64,000 nucleotides of DNA, taken from assembly GCF_002022665.1 (NCBI RefSeq), contig NZ_CP019788.1, positions 310,001-374,000 on the forward strand, read 5' to 3'. Every line of letters begins with the position of its first letter. Position 1 is the stretch's first letter. The stretch comes from Bartonella sp. JB63. GTDB taxonomy: Bacteria > Pseudomonadota > Alphaproteobacteria > Rhizobiales > Rhizobiaceae. Both the position numbers and the translations under genes were made by a program. Of this stretch, positions 30,614 to 39,849 are shown piece after piece. The notes beneath the pieces were generated by a model. The model did not search any database. It worked only from the letters and a program-made list of their open reading frames with translations, and was not told the origin of the DNA.

Positions 30614-30631
30614 GTTGATTCAGTGCGCCCT

Positions 30632-31714
30632 TTAGGACGTTCCCTCTTCTCCTAAAAGATTGATTGTTCCTTGTTCTGATAGTTTAATAGCTGTTTGGGC
30701 AATACTACGGCGCGCATTAATAACGGCTTCTTGTTTAATGGCTTCATTTTCTGTAGAAAGCTCTGTTTCTACCATGCGGCGTGTCCGTTGTGAAAGAGAA
30801 TTTAAAATAAGTTCTTTCATGAGATCTTCTGCGCCACGTAAAGCTGTAATGATAGTATCAGCTGCAATTCCATCAAAAAGGAGCAATCGCGCTCGTTCTG
30901 TCAAACGTGGAATATCTTCGAAAACAAAGAGTTTGGCTTTAATTTTTTCTATATCTTCTGGATTTAGATTGTCGAGACTTGCTAACATTTCGTCAATATC
31001 TTCTTTATCAAGCTCATTAAAAATGATAGCTATTTGGCTGTGATGCGCTTCGTCTCCTTCATCATTATTCTTTAGAAGTATAGGTCGTAACACTTGATCA
31101 AGAAGTGTTTCTATTTCCGGTGAAACTGTGCGCAAGTGTAATCTTCTGCGTGTAAGATCACCACGGACAGACATTGTTTGCGCTATCAAAATTTTTGCTG
31201 CTATTTCAGAAGGAAGACGAGAAATAATATAGCTGATTACTTGTGGATGTTCTTGTACAAGATGCTTTTGTAAAATATCGATGTTTAATTTTTTGATGAT
31301 ATCCCAAATACTTTCTTGAGGCAGTGCTGGTGCTTTTGAAGGATCAAAAACTAACGCAGCTTCATCTTCTGGTAATGTTTCTTGTACCAAATTATCGAAT
31401 TTTGCACCGGCCTCTGAAAAAGAGACGCCTTCTGCAAAGGCATCTTCGAACTGACGAACTAAAATTTCAAAATCAGCAAGAGAAATATTGGGTAAGGTAT
31501 GTGCTTGTCCACTAAGACGGCGCAAATCATCTGGTGTAAAATGTTTTAAAAGACGCGCAGCGGCAGGTTTTCCTAAAGCAACAAGCAGTGCAGCAACCTT
31601 TTGTTGTCCAGAAAGTGTATCTATGATTGTAGAAGAATTCTCTGTATCAGAGGATATATTATCTGATATAGCATTGATCTCTTCTGTAGTTTTTGTTTGC
31701 TTTACCTGCGTCAT
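30632..31714 (-). CDS. fliG: Flagellar motor switch protein FliG
   Basis: C-ring protein that interacts with MotA to generate torque. The middle domain carries the EHPQ motif in VQEHPQVISYIISRLPSEIA near residue 155. The C-terminal torque domain includes FVFEDIPRLTERARLLLFDG and the charged helix residues expected there. The N-terminal domain begins SGQQKVAALLVALGKPAAARL after about 30 acidic residues. The 360 residues match rhizobial FliG. Confidence 0.95.
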   Translation of the reverse strand: MTQVKQTKTTEEINAISDNISSDTENSSTIIDTLSGQQKVAALLVALGKPAAARLLKHFTPDDLRRLSGQAHTLPNISLADFEILVRQFEDAFAEGVSFSEAGAKFDNLVQETLPEDEAALVFDPSKAPALPQESIWDIIKKLNIDILQKHLVQEHPQVISYIISRLPSEIAAKILIAQTMSVRGDLTRRRLHLRTVSPEIETLLDQVLRPILLKNNDEGDEAHHSQIAIIFNELDKEDIDEMLASLDNLNPEDIEKIKAKLFVFEDIPRLTERARLLLFDGIAADTIITALRGAEDLMKELILNSLSQRTRRMVETELSTENEAIKQEAVINARRSIAQTAIKLSEQGTINLLGEEGTS

Positions 31715-31742
31715 ATTTGTCTTTCATAATATTTGAAATCAG

Positions 31743-32261
31743 TTATTTATCAATAATTTCGGTAAGACTAACCCCAAAACGAGAAGGATCATCCTCTAGA
31801 ACAATGACCTCGCCACGGGCGATAATACGACCATTCACGACGATATCAATAGGATCTCCAATTTGTTTGTCAAGTGTAATAACTGCACCCCGTCCTAAAT
31901 CCATTAAGGTTGCGACTGGCATAGTTGTTGAACCAAGAACCACTTGAACTTCAACAGGAATACTCATAATGAGTTCTGTGTTACTGTATGTGTCATCTGC
32001 ACTTTTGGATCCATTATTTTGAGCACCCAAACCTCCAATATTTGTTTTTCCTACTGCTCCAGTTCCCAAACCTCCTAGCATTCCAGGTTTTGCTCCAAGA
32101 TTAGGAGCTGTTGTTCTTGGTCGTGGTGCTCCACTTCCTAAACCTCCTGGCATTCCAGGTTTTGGTGCTATACCTTCTCCAACTTTTGGAGTTGTAGAGT
32201 GGGGTGCTGTTGTAGGATTGATTCCTTTAGGAGTGCTGGATTTGTTTATGTCATTCGTCAT
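31743..32261 (-). CDS. fliN: Flagellar motor switch protein FliN
   Basis: C-ring protein. The C-terminal SpoA domain (about residues 95-172) is clear: IPVEVQVVLGSTTMPVATLM, DLGRGAVITLDK, INVNGR-type segment VVNGRIIARGEV. The N-terminal half is unusual, rich in Gly, Pro and Ala with imperfect repeats of PGMPGGLGSG and PGMLGGLGTG plus GGLGAQ, so the protein is 172 residues against roughly 100-140 for common FliN. It sits between the DUF6468-like gene and fliG. Confidence 0.93.
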   Translation of the reverse strand: MTNDINKSSTPKGINPTTAPHSTTPKVGEGIAPKPGMPGGLGSGAPRPRTTAPNLGAKPGMLGGLGTGAVGKTNIGGLGAQNNGSKSADDTYSNTELIMSIPVEVQVVLGSTTMPVATLMDLGRGAVITLDKQIGDPIDIVVNGRIIARGEVIVLEDDPSRFGVSLTEIIDK

Positions 32262-32311
32262 TCTATCACCATGTGTTTTTTCTACCTTAAAAGGTATTAA
32301 AATTTTATTTT

Positions 32312-32782
32312 TTAAAGTTGTATTTTATTGTTAAGAGGTGCCTTATGAACTTTACGTTGCACAAAAACAGGCAAGCCTTTAGGAACAATTGATTGCCGAC
32401 GAAGAGTATGTGTTGTACCAGATGCTACTGAAGGTCCATGAGCTTGCGCAGTTAAGATACCACGGAGTTGATTGAAATCGCTTTTCAATTGATCACGAAC
32501 ATTTTCCATATGGGAAATTGAACGATCAATATCACGCCGAATGCGTGTTGACTCAATCATACGTGCATCCATTTTCCGGTTTTCATCTCGAAACTCTTGA
32601 TGTTCTTCACGCAAAGTTGAAAGGGCTTGGTCAAGACAGGCTGTCCCAATTTGAACTTGCTTTGCGAGCTCGCGTCCCATTTGGATGGTAGCAGCGAGTT
32701 TGCGTGTTGTGATAATCAAAACACTCAATGAGGCCAGAGCCAAGAGTGCACTTACGAAATTAAACATGAACCAACTCATCAA
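32312..32782 (-). CDS. Membrane-anchored coiled-coil protein between fliM and fliN (DUF6468-like)
   Basis: 156 residues with one N-terminal membrane helix (FNFVSALLALASLSVLIITT) followed by a long charged coiled coil (QIGTACLDQALSTLREEHQE, RMIESTRIRRDIDRSISHME). Layout and location resemble the DUF6468-type proteins of alphaproteobacterial flagellar clusters. The start overlaps the end of fliM by 23 bases, so translation is probably coupled. The role is unknown. Confidence 0.75.
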   Translation of the reverse strand: MMSWFMFNFVSALLALASLSVLIITTRKLAATIQMGRELAKQVQIGTACLDQALSTLREEHQEFRDENRKMDARMIESTRIRRDIDRSISHMENVRDQLKSDFNQLRGILTAQAHGPSVASGTTHTLRRQSIVPKGLPVFVQRKVHKAPLNNKIQL

Positions 32783-33719
32783 TCATTTCCTCTTCTTCAT
32801 CAATGGGATTTGTAACCCGGATAGAAAAACTTGTCCCAATTTTACCAAGGGAACATTTATAAAGTGATTTATTGCCACTGCGTAATCTGATTTGTTTTGC
32901 AGCATTGGCAGGAAGGGGTAAAATCTGACCTACTTTGAGAGTAGATAATTCATTTAAGGTCATTGATCCCTGTTGAATAAAAGCTTCAATACGCACACGT
33001 GATCGACTGACTTCTTGTTTTAAACGTTTGGCCCAAAGAGGATCAGTCCGTTTTTCAGGAGAACGAAGTGCTTGTGTAACAGCTTCTTGGATAGGGCGAT
33101 GGCAGCTGCGTGGCATTAAAATATTTACGCGTGTCTCCACTTCACCACATTTAACTCCAAGAGTGCATGAAAACATTTGTGATTGATTAAATGTTTCCGC
33201 ATTAAATTCTTGTGCTTTACATGTTTGCTTGAAAATTAAAAGCGATCCATCGCCAACACCAAAAACACCATCTATTGCATACGCCAATAATTTTCCAAAA
33301 GTTTCACCGACTTTGTATTCTGTTGGGCTAAAAGGACGTCCATTACGATTTGTTACCATGGGTTCTGAGGCACCGAAAAAAACTTCTGTTGCAAGCTCTA
33401 CGAGTGTTGCATCAAGAACAAAAATAACATCATCTCCCCAGCGATCGGAATTAAAATAAATCAGAAGTGCTTCTGTTCCAATTGCTTGAGTAATCTGATC
33501 GTTTTTGAGTGTATCAAGTGATTGTACATCTGTCGTAAATTTTAAAGATGTATAATTGCCTAAACGCATACAAAGATTACTTGCTGCATCACGAAAGACA
33601 TATTGAAATGACATAAGATCATCACTTGATAAGCCAGCTGCACGCAAAATATGTTGAGTTAGCACATCTTGTTTTTTACCTTCTTGCGCTTTGTCTTCAT
33701 TTGCTTTTTGTTCAGTCAT
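32760..33719 (-). CDS. fliM: Flagellar motor switch protein FliM
   Basis: C-ring protein that receives the chemotaxis signal. The central CheC-like domain and the C-terminal SpoA domain are recognisable (STLKVGQILPLPANAAKQIR; LRSGNKSLYKCSLGKIGTSF). The 319 residues match the rhizobial form, which is divergent from enteric FliM; the N-terminal CheY-binding motif is not obvious. It starts two bases after the motA stop. Confidence 0.9.
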   Translation of the reverse strand: MTEQKANEDKAQEGKKQDVLTQHILRAAGLSSDDLMSFQYVFRDAASNLCMRLGNYTSLKFTTDVQSLDTLKNDQITQAIGTEALLIYFNSDRWGDDVIFVLDATLVELATEVFFGASEPMVTNRNGRPFSPTEYKVGETFGKLLAYAIDGVFGVGDGSLLIFKQTCKAQEFNAETFNQSQMFSCTLGVKCGEVETRVNILMPRSCHRPIQEAVTQALRSPEKRTDPLWAKRLKQEVSRSRVRIEAFIQQGSMTLNELSTLKVGQILPLPANAAKQIRLRSGNKSLYKCSLGKIGTSFSIRVTNPIDEEEEMIDELVHV

Positions 33720-33721
33720 AT

Positions 33722-34597
33722 TTAGGCAACCTCTTTTTCAGTACCTTGACCAGTGATTGCATGTTGTTCTACAACATCAATTGTTGGACGATCTTTTGCT
33801 GAGATAGTTTTTCGCCCGTATTCAAGTGCTATTTGTGGCATTGCACCGTTCATATAAGCCAACAATGTTTGTTTAACAACAATGTAAATACGTACTTTTT
33901 TGTTGCGTACTGTTTTGATTTTGGAGGCTATAGGACCAAAGATCCCATAGGCAAAAAAAATACCAGCGAAAGTTCCTACGAGGGCGGCTCCAATCAAATG
34001 TCCCAACACTTCTGGAGGTTCACTAATGGCACCCATGGCTTTAACCACACCCAAAACAGCTGCTACAATTCCAAGAGCTGGAAGGGCATCAGCCATATTT
34101 TGCATTGCTTGATAGGGTTTTTGAGAGTCATGTGAAATTGTATGAATTTCTTCATCCATTAAAGCTTCAATTTCAAAATGGTGTGTATTTCCCATGACGA
34201 TAAGACGGCAATAGTCGCAAATAAAATTAGTTAAAGATTCATCTTTTAAGATTAGAGGATATTGCTGAAACAATGTCGATTCTTTCGGATTGTCGATATG
34301 ACCTTCCATTTCAGAGCGTGATTTTGAACGCATTTCACGCATAAGAACATAGAGTAAACCTAACAGCGCTAAAAAATCCTTTTGCTTTGGAACAGCATCT
34401 TTCATTGCTTCTATTGTTGCTTTTAGTGTATCTTTAATGGCGGGAAAAGGATTGGAAACAATAAATGTTCCAATAGCTGAACCTAAAATGATAACGAATT
34501 CCCATGGTTGTATCAAAACACCAAGATGACCTCCCATAGCAACATAACCGCCTAGTATGCATCCAAAAATAATCACTAATCCTATAATAACACCCAA
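33722..34597 (-). CDS. motA: Flagellar motor stator protein MotA
   Basis: Proton-channel stator subunit with MotB. Four membrane helices: two at residues 1-55 ([20 protein letters not shown]) and two at about 170-220, with the conserved [20 protein letters not shown] segment. The 291 residues match rhizobial MotA. It is the first gene of the reverse operon. Its partner motB lies 26 kb away at 60962. Confidence 0.95.
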   Translation of the reverse strand: MGVIIGLVIIFGCILGGYVAMGGHLGVLIQPWEFVIILGSAIGTFIVSNPFPAIKDTLKATIEAMKDAVPKQKDFLALLGLLYVLMREMRSKSRSEMEGHIDNPKESTLFQQYPLILKDESLTNFICDYCRLIVMGNTHHFEIEALMDEEIHTISHDSQKPYQAMQNMADALPALGIVAAVLGVVKAMGAISEPPEVLGHLIGAALVGTFAGIFFAYGIFGPIASKIKTVRNKKVRIYIVVKQTLLAYMNGAMPQIALEYGRKTISAKDRPTIDVVEQHAITGQGTEKEVA

Positions 34598-34886
34598 GGT
34601 TGTGAGCTCCTTATTTTCAATTTTTGTGAAAATGTAAATGTTTATGCTTGTGTAAAACTTACCATTTTAAAGTTATAAGTTTTATTTTGGCTTAATATTA
34701 TTAAGAATATTTGCTTAGTGTTATAAAAAAGTGTTAAAAGATATAATAATTTATAAAATAAAAAATATTTAATCTATTAATAAAGGCTCGTTAGAGTAGC
34801 ACTATTTAATAATCAAAGTAATTTTACCGTCAGTTTCGGATAAGTTTTATACTTTAAATGGAGGTTGGTATAGAGAGGGGTTTGCT
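34598..34886. promoter_or_regulatory. Divergent flagellar promoter region
   Basis: 289 AT-rich bases between motA (reverse) and the DUF1217 gene (forward); it must hold the promoters of both operons. I could not single out a convincing promoter or operator. AATGGAGG precedes the forward gene. Confidence 0.5.
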
Positions 34887-35687
34887 ATGATTAGCACATA
34901 TACGAATTACAGAAGTACAATTGATAATATGAAACAAACATTTGATCGGCTTTTTCAAAAGCCTCAGGTTAAACGTGAGACAGATTATTATGTTAAGCAT
35001 ATTATCGGTGTGAAGTCAGTTGATGATTTTTTGGCAAATGATAAAATTTATAATTATGCTATGAAAGCTTATGGTCTGGAAGATATGATTTTTGCTAAAG
35101 GCATGATTCGTAAGGTACTTTCAGATTCTCAGTATGCTTCTCAATTAGTAGATAAGCGTTATCGGCAATTTGCGGAGGCATTTAATTTCAGCAAATATGG
35201 TGAAGAAGCTACACAAAGAGAGAGTGCAAAAACAGTTACCGTGAATAAATACATGCAACAAACATTGGAAGTTGAAGCAGGTGAAGTCAATGAGGGGACG
35301 CGTCTTGCTTTGTATTTCACTCGTACTGTTGGAGGAATGGTGAAGGACAGTATTCTTACAGAAAAAAATTGGGCTTATCAGATTCTTAGCGATAAAGCTT
35401 TGTCCGCTGTTGTTTTTAAGGCCTTCAACATTTCTGAGAATGTGCTTACATCGCCAATTGAATCGCAAAAATCTTTGTTAGAATCGCGCATGTCACTTAA
35501 GGATTTACAAGATCCAAAGAAATTAGAACATCTTATTGCGAAGTTTTCTACTATGTATGATGTTAAAAACCAAACAGTTGTTAATCCTACTTTAATGATT
35601 TTGCAAGGGTCGAAAGTAGGCGGAGGATTGGCTTTTTCAAATGAAACAATAATGGCTTTACAATCTCTTAAACGGGTTGGTTTGTAA
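34887..35687 (+). CDS. DUF1217-family flagellar protein
   Basis: 266 residues, soluble, helical, with no signal peptide. Features fit DUF1217: DYYVKHIIGVKSVDDFLAND, YAMKAYGLEDMIFAKGMIRK and repeated segments of this kind later in the protein. Members sit next to flgF in rhizobia. The function is not established; it heads the flgF-fliP operon here, 36 bases before flgF. Confidence 0.85.
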   Translation: MISTYTNYRSTIDNMKQTFDRLFQKPQVKRETDYYVKHIIGVKSVDDFLANDKIYNYAMKAYGLEDMIFAKGMIRKVLSDSQYASQLVDKRYRQFAEAFNFSKYGEEATQRESAKTVTVNKYMQQTLEVEAGEVNEGTRLALYFTRTVGGMVKDSILTEKNWAYQILSDKALSAVVFKAFNISENVLTSPIESQKSLLESRMSLKDLQDPKKLEHLIAKFSTMYDVKNQTVVNPTLMILQGSKVGGGLAFSNETIMALQSLKRVGL

Positions 35688-35723
35688 GAGACCATTGATA
35701 GGATTCAAGAAAGGACTAGGTCT

Positions 35724-36461
35724 ATGCAAAATCCGATTTATGTAGGTGTTTCAGGCCAAATTAGTTTGGAACGACGGATGGAGACTATTGCGCAAAATAT
35801 GGCAAATGTGAATACACCAGGTTTTCGTGCTGGTGGTATGAAGTTTGATACATTAATCTCTCCCGTTGCACATGAGCAAGGTGATCGTGTTTTTTTCACA
35901 AGTGCTGGTAAGGGGTATATTTCGACCAATCGAGGTTCTTTGGTACAAACAGGTAATGCTCTTGATATTGCCATAACAGGTGAGTCCTATTTTTCTATGC
36001 AAGCATCTTTTGGACAAGTTTATACCCGGGATGGTCGAATGATCATGACTGCGGAAGGGGGATTGGTTTCGGTAACAGGATTGCCTTTTTTAGATGAGGG
36101 AGGGGCTCCAATTCAACTTAATCCAGCAGGGGGAACACCGCGTATTGTAGCTGATGGAAGTATTTATCAAAACAATGCCTTTGTTGGGAAAATTGGTTTA
36201 TTTCAGTTTCAATCAGGCACTCAATTGCGCTATGGGCCGAATTCTTCGGTGATTCCTGATAGAGCTGTCTTTCAATCAGAAGGAGGAAGTGGTGATGGTG
36301 TTGTACAGGGATATATTGAAAGTTCAAATGTGAATGGTGTGGTAGAGATGACCCGTCTTATTGAGGTGAGTCGTGCTTTTGAACGTGTTGAGTCAATGCT
36401 TCGTCAGCAAGAAGAAATGCGTTCTAAATCTATTCAAGTTCTGAGCGGAAAAAATATTTAA
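35724..36461 (+). CDS. flgF: Flagellar basal-body rod protein FlgF
   Basis: Proximal rod protein. The N-terminal flagellar rod signature is present as ERRMETIAQNMANVNTPGFR, followed by TSAGKGYISTNRGSLVQTGN and the C-terminal VQGYIESSNVNGVVEMTRLI with EVSRAFERVE. The 245 residues match FlgF. GAAAGGA precedes the ATG. It lies between the DUF1217 gene and fliI. Confidence 0.94.
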   Translation: MQNPIYVGVSGQISLERRMETIAQNMANVNTPGFRAGGMKFDTLISPVAHEQGDRVFFTSAGKGYISTNRGSLVQTGNALDIAITGESYFSMQASFGQVYTRDGRMIMTAEGGLVSVTGLPFLDEGGAPIQLNPAGGTPRIVADGSIYQNNAFVGKIGLFQFQSGTQLRYGPNSSVIPDRAVFQSEGGSGDGVVQGYIESSNVNGVVEMTRLIEVSRAFERVESMLRQQEEMRSKSIQVLSGKNI

Positions 36462-36491
36462 TAATGGAAGTTTTCTATTTTTCTATAAAGA

Positions 36492-38036
36492 GTGTGTGTA
36501 GTGTTAGAGAGCCAAGATGATTCTATGCCAGAAGTTGTTTTAGTTAATGTTACACCAACAATTGATTCAGATATAGATTCTCATTTTGCTGTTTCAAAGG
36601 ATACTGATACAAATTCTGAAAGATTAGCTGATAAGGCAGATGTCGCTATTATTAAAGAGATAGCAGATTCTGCTTCAGATACCGAGATAATTGAGACAAG
36701 TCCTTCTCCTACCGCTTTAAGCCGATTATTTGATTTTGCAAAACGTAAAGACGACTATTATTCTCATCTTGTGAGTCAAGGTGGTGTTATTAGTGATGTA
36801 TCAAGGGGAACATTGGTTGCACGTGGTTTATCGCAATCTGTTTTGCTGGGGGATACAGTATGTGTTGAGTGTGAAACACAGCTTCTAAGGGGTGAAATTA
36901 TTCGTGTTAATGAAGAAAGCGTTTTAATTAAACCTTATGATGAAACTGTTGTTCCCGTTCTTTCTGCTTCTGTTTTTCCGAAAGGTCCTCTTTTTGTAGC
37001 TCCAGATCGCTCTTGGCGTGGACGAATCGTTAATGCTTTTGGTGAGGCGATTGATGGCAAGGGGATCTTATCTTCTGGTTCACGAAATATGGCAATTGAG
37101 ACTTATGCACCTCCAGCATTACAACGTGCGCGTGTGGGTGCAGGATTACGCACGGGTATTAAGGTCATTGATATTTTTACACCCCTTTGTTTTGGACAGC
37201 GTGTTGGAATTTTTTCTGGCTCTGGAGTAGGGAAGTCGACTCTTTTATCTATGATGATGCAGGCTGATCATTTTGACACGGTGGTTTTAGCACTTACAGG
37301 GGAGCGTGGTCGTGAAGTACGTGATATGCTTGATGATACATTGCAAGATAAATTACATAAATTGGTTGGGGTGATTGCAACAGGTGATGAAAGTCCGATG
37401 ATGCGTCGTTTAGCTCCAATTATGGCCACAACAATTGCTGAATATTTTTCTTCTTTAGGGGATAATGTTTTGCTTGTTGTCGATTCTGTTACGCGCTATG
37501 CGTTGGCAGCCCGTGAAATTGCTATTTCTGCTCATGAACCACCTGTTTCACGTGGATTTCCTCCAAGAGTTTTTAGTGAATTGCCCCGCTTATTGGAGCG
37601 TGCAGGTCCGGGTAGAGAAGGCAAAGGATCTATTACAGGTGTTTATGCAGTGCTAGTTGATGGTGATGATCATAATGATCCTATTTCTGATGCCATTCGT
37701 GGAATTTTGGATGGTCATATTGTTCTTGATCGTGCCATCGCTGCTCAAGGAAGATTTCCTGCTGTTGATATCCTTTCTTCTATTTCACGTTTGGCATCTC
37801 ATAGTTGGACACCTGAACAATGTACACTAGTTAAAAATTTGAAAGAAATGATTTTTCGCTACGAAGAAACACGTGATTTACGCGCTATGGGTGCTTACCG
37901 TCCAGGAACAGATCATATTCTTGATCAAGCAGTTTTTTTAGTTCCATCTGTTTATGCCACGATGAAGCAAAGTCCCGATATGCCACTTATCACTGACCCG
38001 TATGAAGAATTGGCTAAATTATTGAAAAGCCAATAA
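36492..38036 (+). CDS. fliI: Flagellum-specific ATP synthase FliI
   Basis: ATPase of the flagellar export apparatus. The Walker A motif is GIFSGSGVGKSTLLSMM and the Walker B region is VLLVVDSVTRYALAAREIAI. The arginine-containing segment GSITGVYAVLVDGDDHNDPI and SDAIRGILDGHIVLDRAIA follow. The conserved part begins about residue 78 (LFDFAKRKDDYYSHL), after an acidic, serine/threonine-rich extension. Candidate starts are GTG at 36492 or 36501 or ATG at 36525 (MPEVVLVN); none has a strong ribosome binding site, so the first residues are uncertain. Confidence 0.94.
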   Translation: MCVVLESQDDSMPEVVLVNVTPTIDSDIDSHFAVSKDTDTNSERLADKADVAIIKEIADSASDTEIIETSPSPTALSRLFDFAKRKDDYYSHLVSQGGVISDVSRGTLVARGLSQSVLLGDTVCVECETQLLRGEIIRVNEESVLIKPYDETVVPVLSASVFPKGPLFVAPDRSWRGRIVNAFGEAIDGKGILSSGSRNMAIETYAPPALQRARVGAGLRTGIKVIDIFTPLCFGQRVGIFSGSGVGKSTLLSMMMQADHFDTVVLALTGERGREVRDMLDDTLQDKLHKLVGVIATGDESPMMRRLAPIMATTIAEYFSSLGDNVLLVVDSVTRYALAAREIAISAHEPPVSRGFPPRVFSELPRLLERAGPGREGKGSITGVYAVLVDGDDHNDPISDAIRGILDGHIVLDRAIAAQGRFPAVDILSSISRLASHSWTPEQCTLVKNLKEMIFRYEETRDLRAMGAYRPGTDHILDQAVFLVPSVYATMKQSPDMPLITDPYEELAKLLKSQ

Positions 38037-38606
38037 TAGCTAATCAGGGAAAGAGGCAAATTTTTTCAAGAGATTATATTTTGTTGTGTACAGATTTGTG
38101 TATGGTTAGCATTTTTCCTTTTTGTAGCTTATGATTTGTTTAGAGAAGTTTGAAGAAAGTAGAGTCCTCTAGAGAGTTTGATCAGTTTTCTATAAACTCA
38201 GTAAATAAGAGTATGTTTGAAGAATTCTGTTTGAATCTGCTGATAGAAAAAGGAATGCTATTAAAAAAGTCTTTTTCTCTTATTGATGATGAGCTTTAGA
38301 TTGATCTTGAGTTAAGCCTTAACAGATAAGATGAAGGATTTATTGCTTGATTGAGGTATAGAAAGTCCTCTTATTAATGGCGTAGTGATAGTTGAGTATT
38401 ACGCATATATTAGTTTTTTAAATCAGGGAATGAATTGGTTTATGTCAGTTAATGTCTTGATGTTATGACTAGTAAAAACAGAGTTTGGTAGAGACACCTA
38501 TAGTGCGGGGTATAATTTCATTTTCTTTTAAAATTTAAAAATGTGAAGGCAAGTCTCGCACAAGATTTCTTTCTTATGATGATTTTAAGTAAAAGGGGTA
38601 AGAATT
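38037..38606. other. Gap between fliI and flgB, possible gene remnant
   Basis: About 570 bases inside an otherwise tightly packed operon. The strand bias and short broken frames (for example around 38145-38310) suggest a decayed gene, and rhizobial operons often have a small orf here. I could not match the fragments to a family. AAAAGGGG precedes flgB. Confidence 0.35.
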
Positions 38607-38993
38607 ATGGATTCGGTTAGTCTTTTTGAGATGGCAAATAAACAAGCAGATTGGTTATCTGTTCGTCAAAAGGCGATTGCAAGTAATGTCGCAAATGCCA
38701 ATACACCTGGGTATAAAGCCCGCGATGTAGATGATTTTAAAGCTGTTTTACAAAATAAAACGATTTCTATGGCTGTAACAAATGTTCATCATATGGATAT
38801 GACTGAAAATGGTATGGAAGCGCACATTATAAGCACTGAAAATATTACGGAAGTTACTCATTCGGGTAATGATGTTAATTTAGAAGAAGAAATGCGTAAA
38901 GGTAGCGATGTTAGTCGCGAAATATCTCTAAACACTGCTATTGTAAAAGCTTTTCATCGAATGACAATAGCAACAGTTAAAGGAGGAGCTTAA
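38607..38993 (+). CDS. flgB: Flagellar basal-body rod protein FlgB
   Basis: Proximal rod protein. SVRQKAIASNVANANTPGYK is the rod signature near residues 20-40, and the ending VSREISLNTAIVKAFHRMTI is typical. The 128 residues match FlgB. It is three bases ahead of flgC. Confidence 0.95.
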   Translation: MDSVSLFEMANKQADWLSVRQKAIASNVANANTPGYKARDVDDFKAVLQNKTISMAVTNVHHMDMTENGMEAHIISTENITEVTHSGNDVNLEEEMRKGSDVSREISLNTAIVKAFHRMTIATVKGGA

Positions 38994-38995
38994 AG

Positions 38996-39412
38996 ATGTC
39001 TGACCGTCTTATTGCAGCAGAACAGATTGCTACAACTGGTTTGAGTGCACAGTCAACGCGTTTGCGTATTATTGCTGAAAATTTAGCTAATGCCAATTCA
39101 ACAGGAAAGTCACCGGGTGCTCGACCTTATCAGCGTAAAACAGTCAGTTTTGAAGCAACGCTTAATCCTTATATTGATGCACAAGGTGTGTATGTTAAAC
39201 GCATTAGCACTGATAAAGCTCCTTTTATTATGCGTTATGAACCGGGCCATTTAGCTGCTGATAGCAACGGTTATGTGAAATATCCCAATGTGAATTCGAT
39301 TATAGAAATGGCTGATATGCGTGAAGCAAATCGCTCATATGAAGCGAATTTGCAAGTAATTCGCCAAGCACGCGATTTGGTTTCACAAACGATTGATTTA
39401 TTAAAAGGATAA
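38996..39412 (+). CDS. flgC: Flagellar basal-body rod protein FlgC
   Basis: Proximal rod protein. STRLRIIAENLANANSTGKS carries the rod signature, and the C-terminus MADMREANRSYEANLQVIRQ is the FlgC hallmark. The 138 residues match. GGAGG of the flgB end serves as its ribosome binding site. Confidence 0.96.
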   Translation: MSDRLIAAEQIATTGLSAQSTRLRIIAENLANANSTGKSPGARPYQRKTVSFEATLNPYIDAQGVYVKRISTDKAPFIMRYEPGHLAADSNGYVKYPNVNSIIEMADMREANRSYEANLQVIRQARDLVSQTIDLLKG

Positions 39413-39468
39413 GGTGGTTTATTACCTTATTAATGCTTTTTAGTTTGAATTTTGTAGGAGCGTATAAA

Positions 39469-39813
39469 ATGATTGAAACACTCACTTCTGTTGCATCGCA
39501 CAATGTTCTTGATTCATTAGGTAAAGACAGTATGCAAATGGATAGCCTTAATGGACAACAAATATTACCTGATATGCTTGAAAGAGGAAACAAAATCAGT
39601 TTTGATCAGGTTTTATCTGAAGTTGTAGAGGTTGTTGGCACGAAATTACAAACTGCAGAAAGTCTTTCCATAGGCAGAATCTCTGGAAGTGATGTTGGTG
39701 TACGTGAAGTTGTGAATTCCGTGATGGAGGCTGAAAGGTCTTTAAGTACGGCCATTGCTCTTCGTGATAAGCTTGTACAAGCTTATCTTGAAGTAAGTCG
39801 GATGCAAATCTAA
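39469..39813 (+). CDS. fliE: Flagellar hook-basal body complex protein FliE
   Basis: MS-ring/rod junction protein. The C-terminal GREV-type helical region SLSTAIALRDKLVQAYLEVS with MQI matches FliE. I chose the ATG at 39469 (MIETLTSVASHNVLDSLG), which has TAGGAG about eight bases upstream, giving 114 residues; an ATG at 39433 adds 12 residues without support. It is between flgC and flgG. Confidence 0.9.
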   Translation: MIETLTSVASHNVLDSLGKDSMQMDSLNGQQILPDMLERGNKISFDQVLSEVVEVVGTKLQTAESLSIGRISGSDVGVREVVNSVMEAERSLSTAIALRDKLVQAYLEVSRMQI

Positions 39814-39849
39814 CAAGCACAACAGAGTTCGGAAAGGTATAGGAAAATT

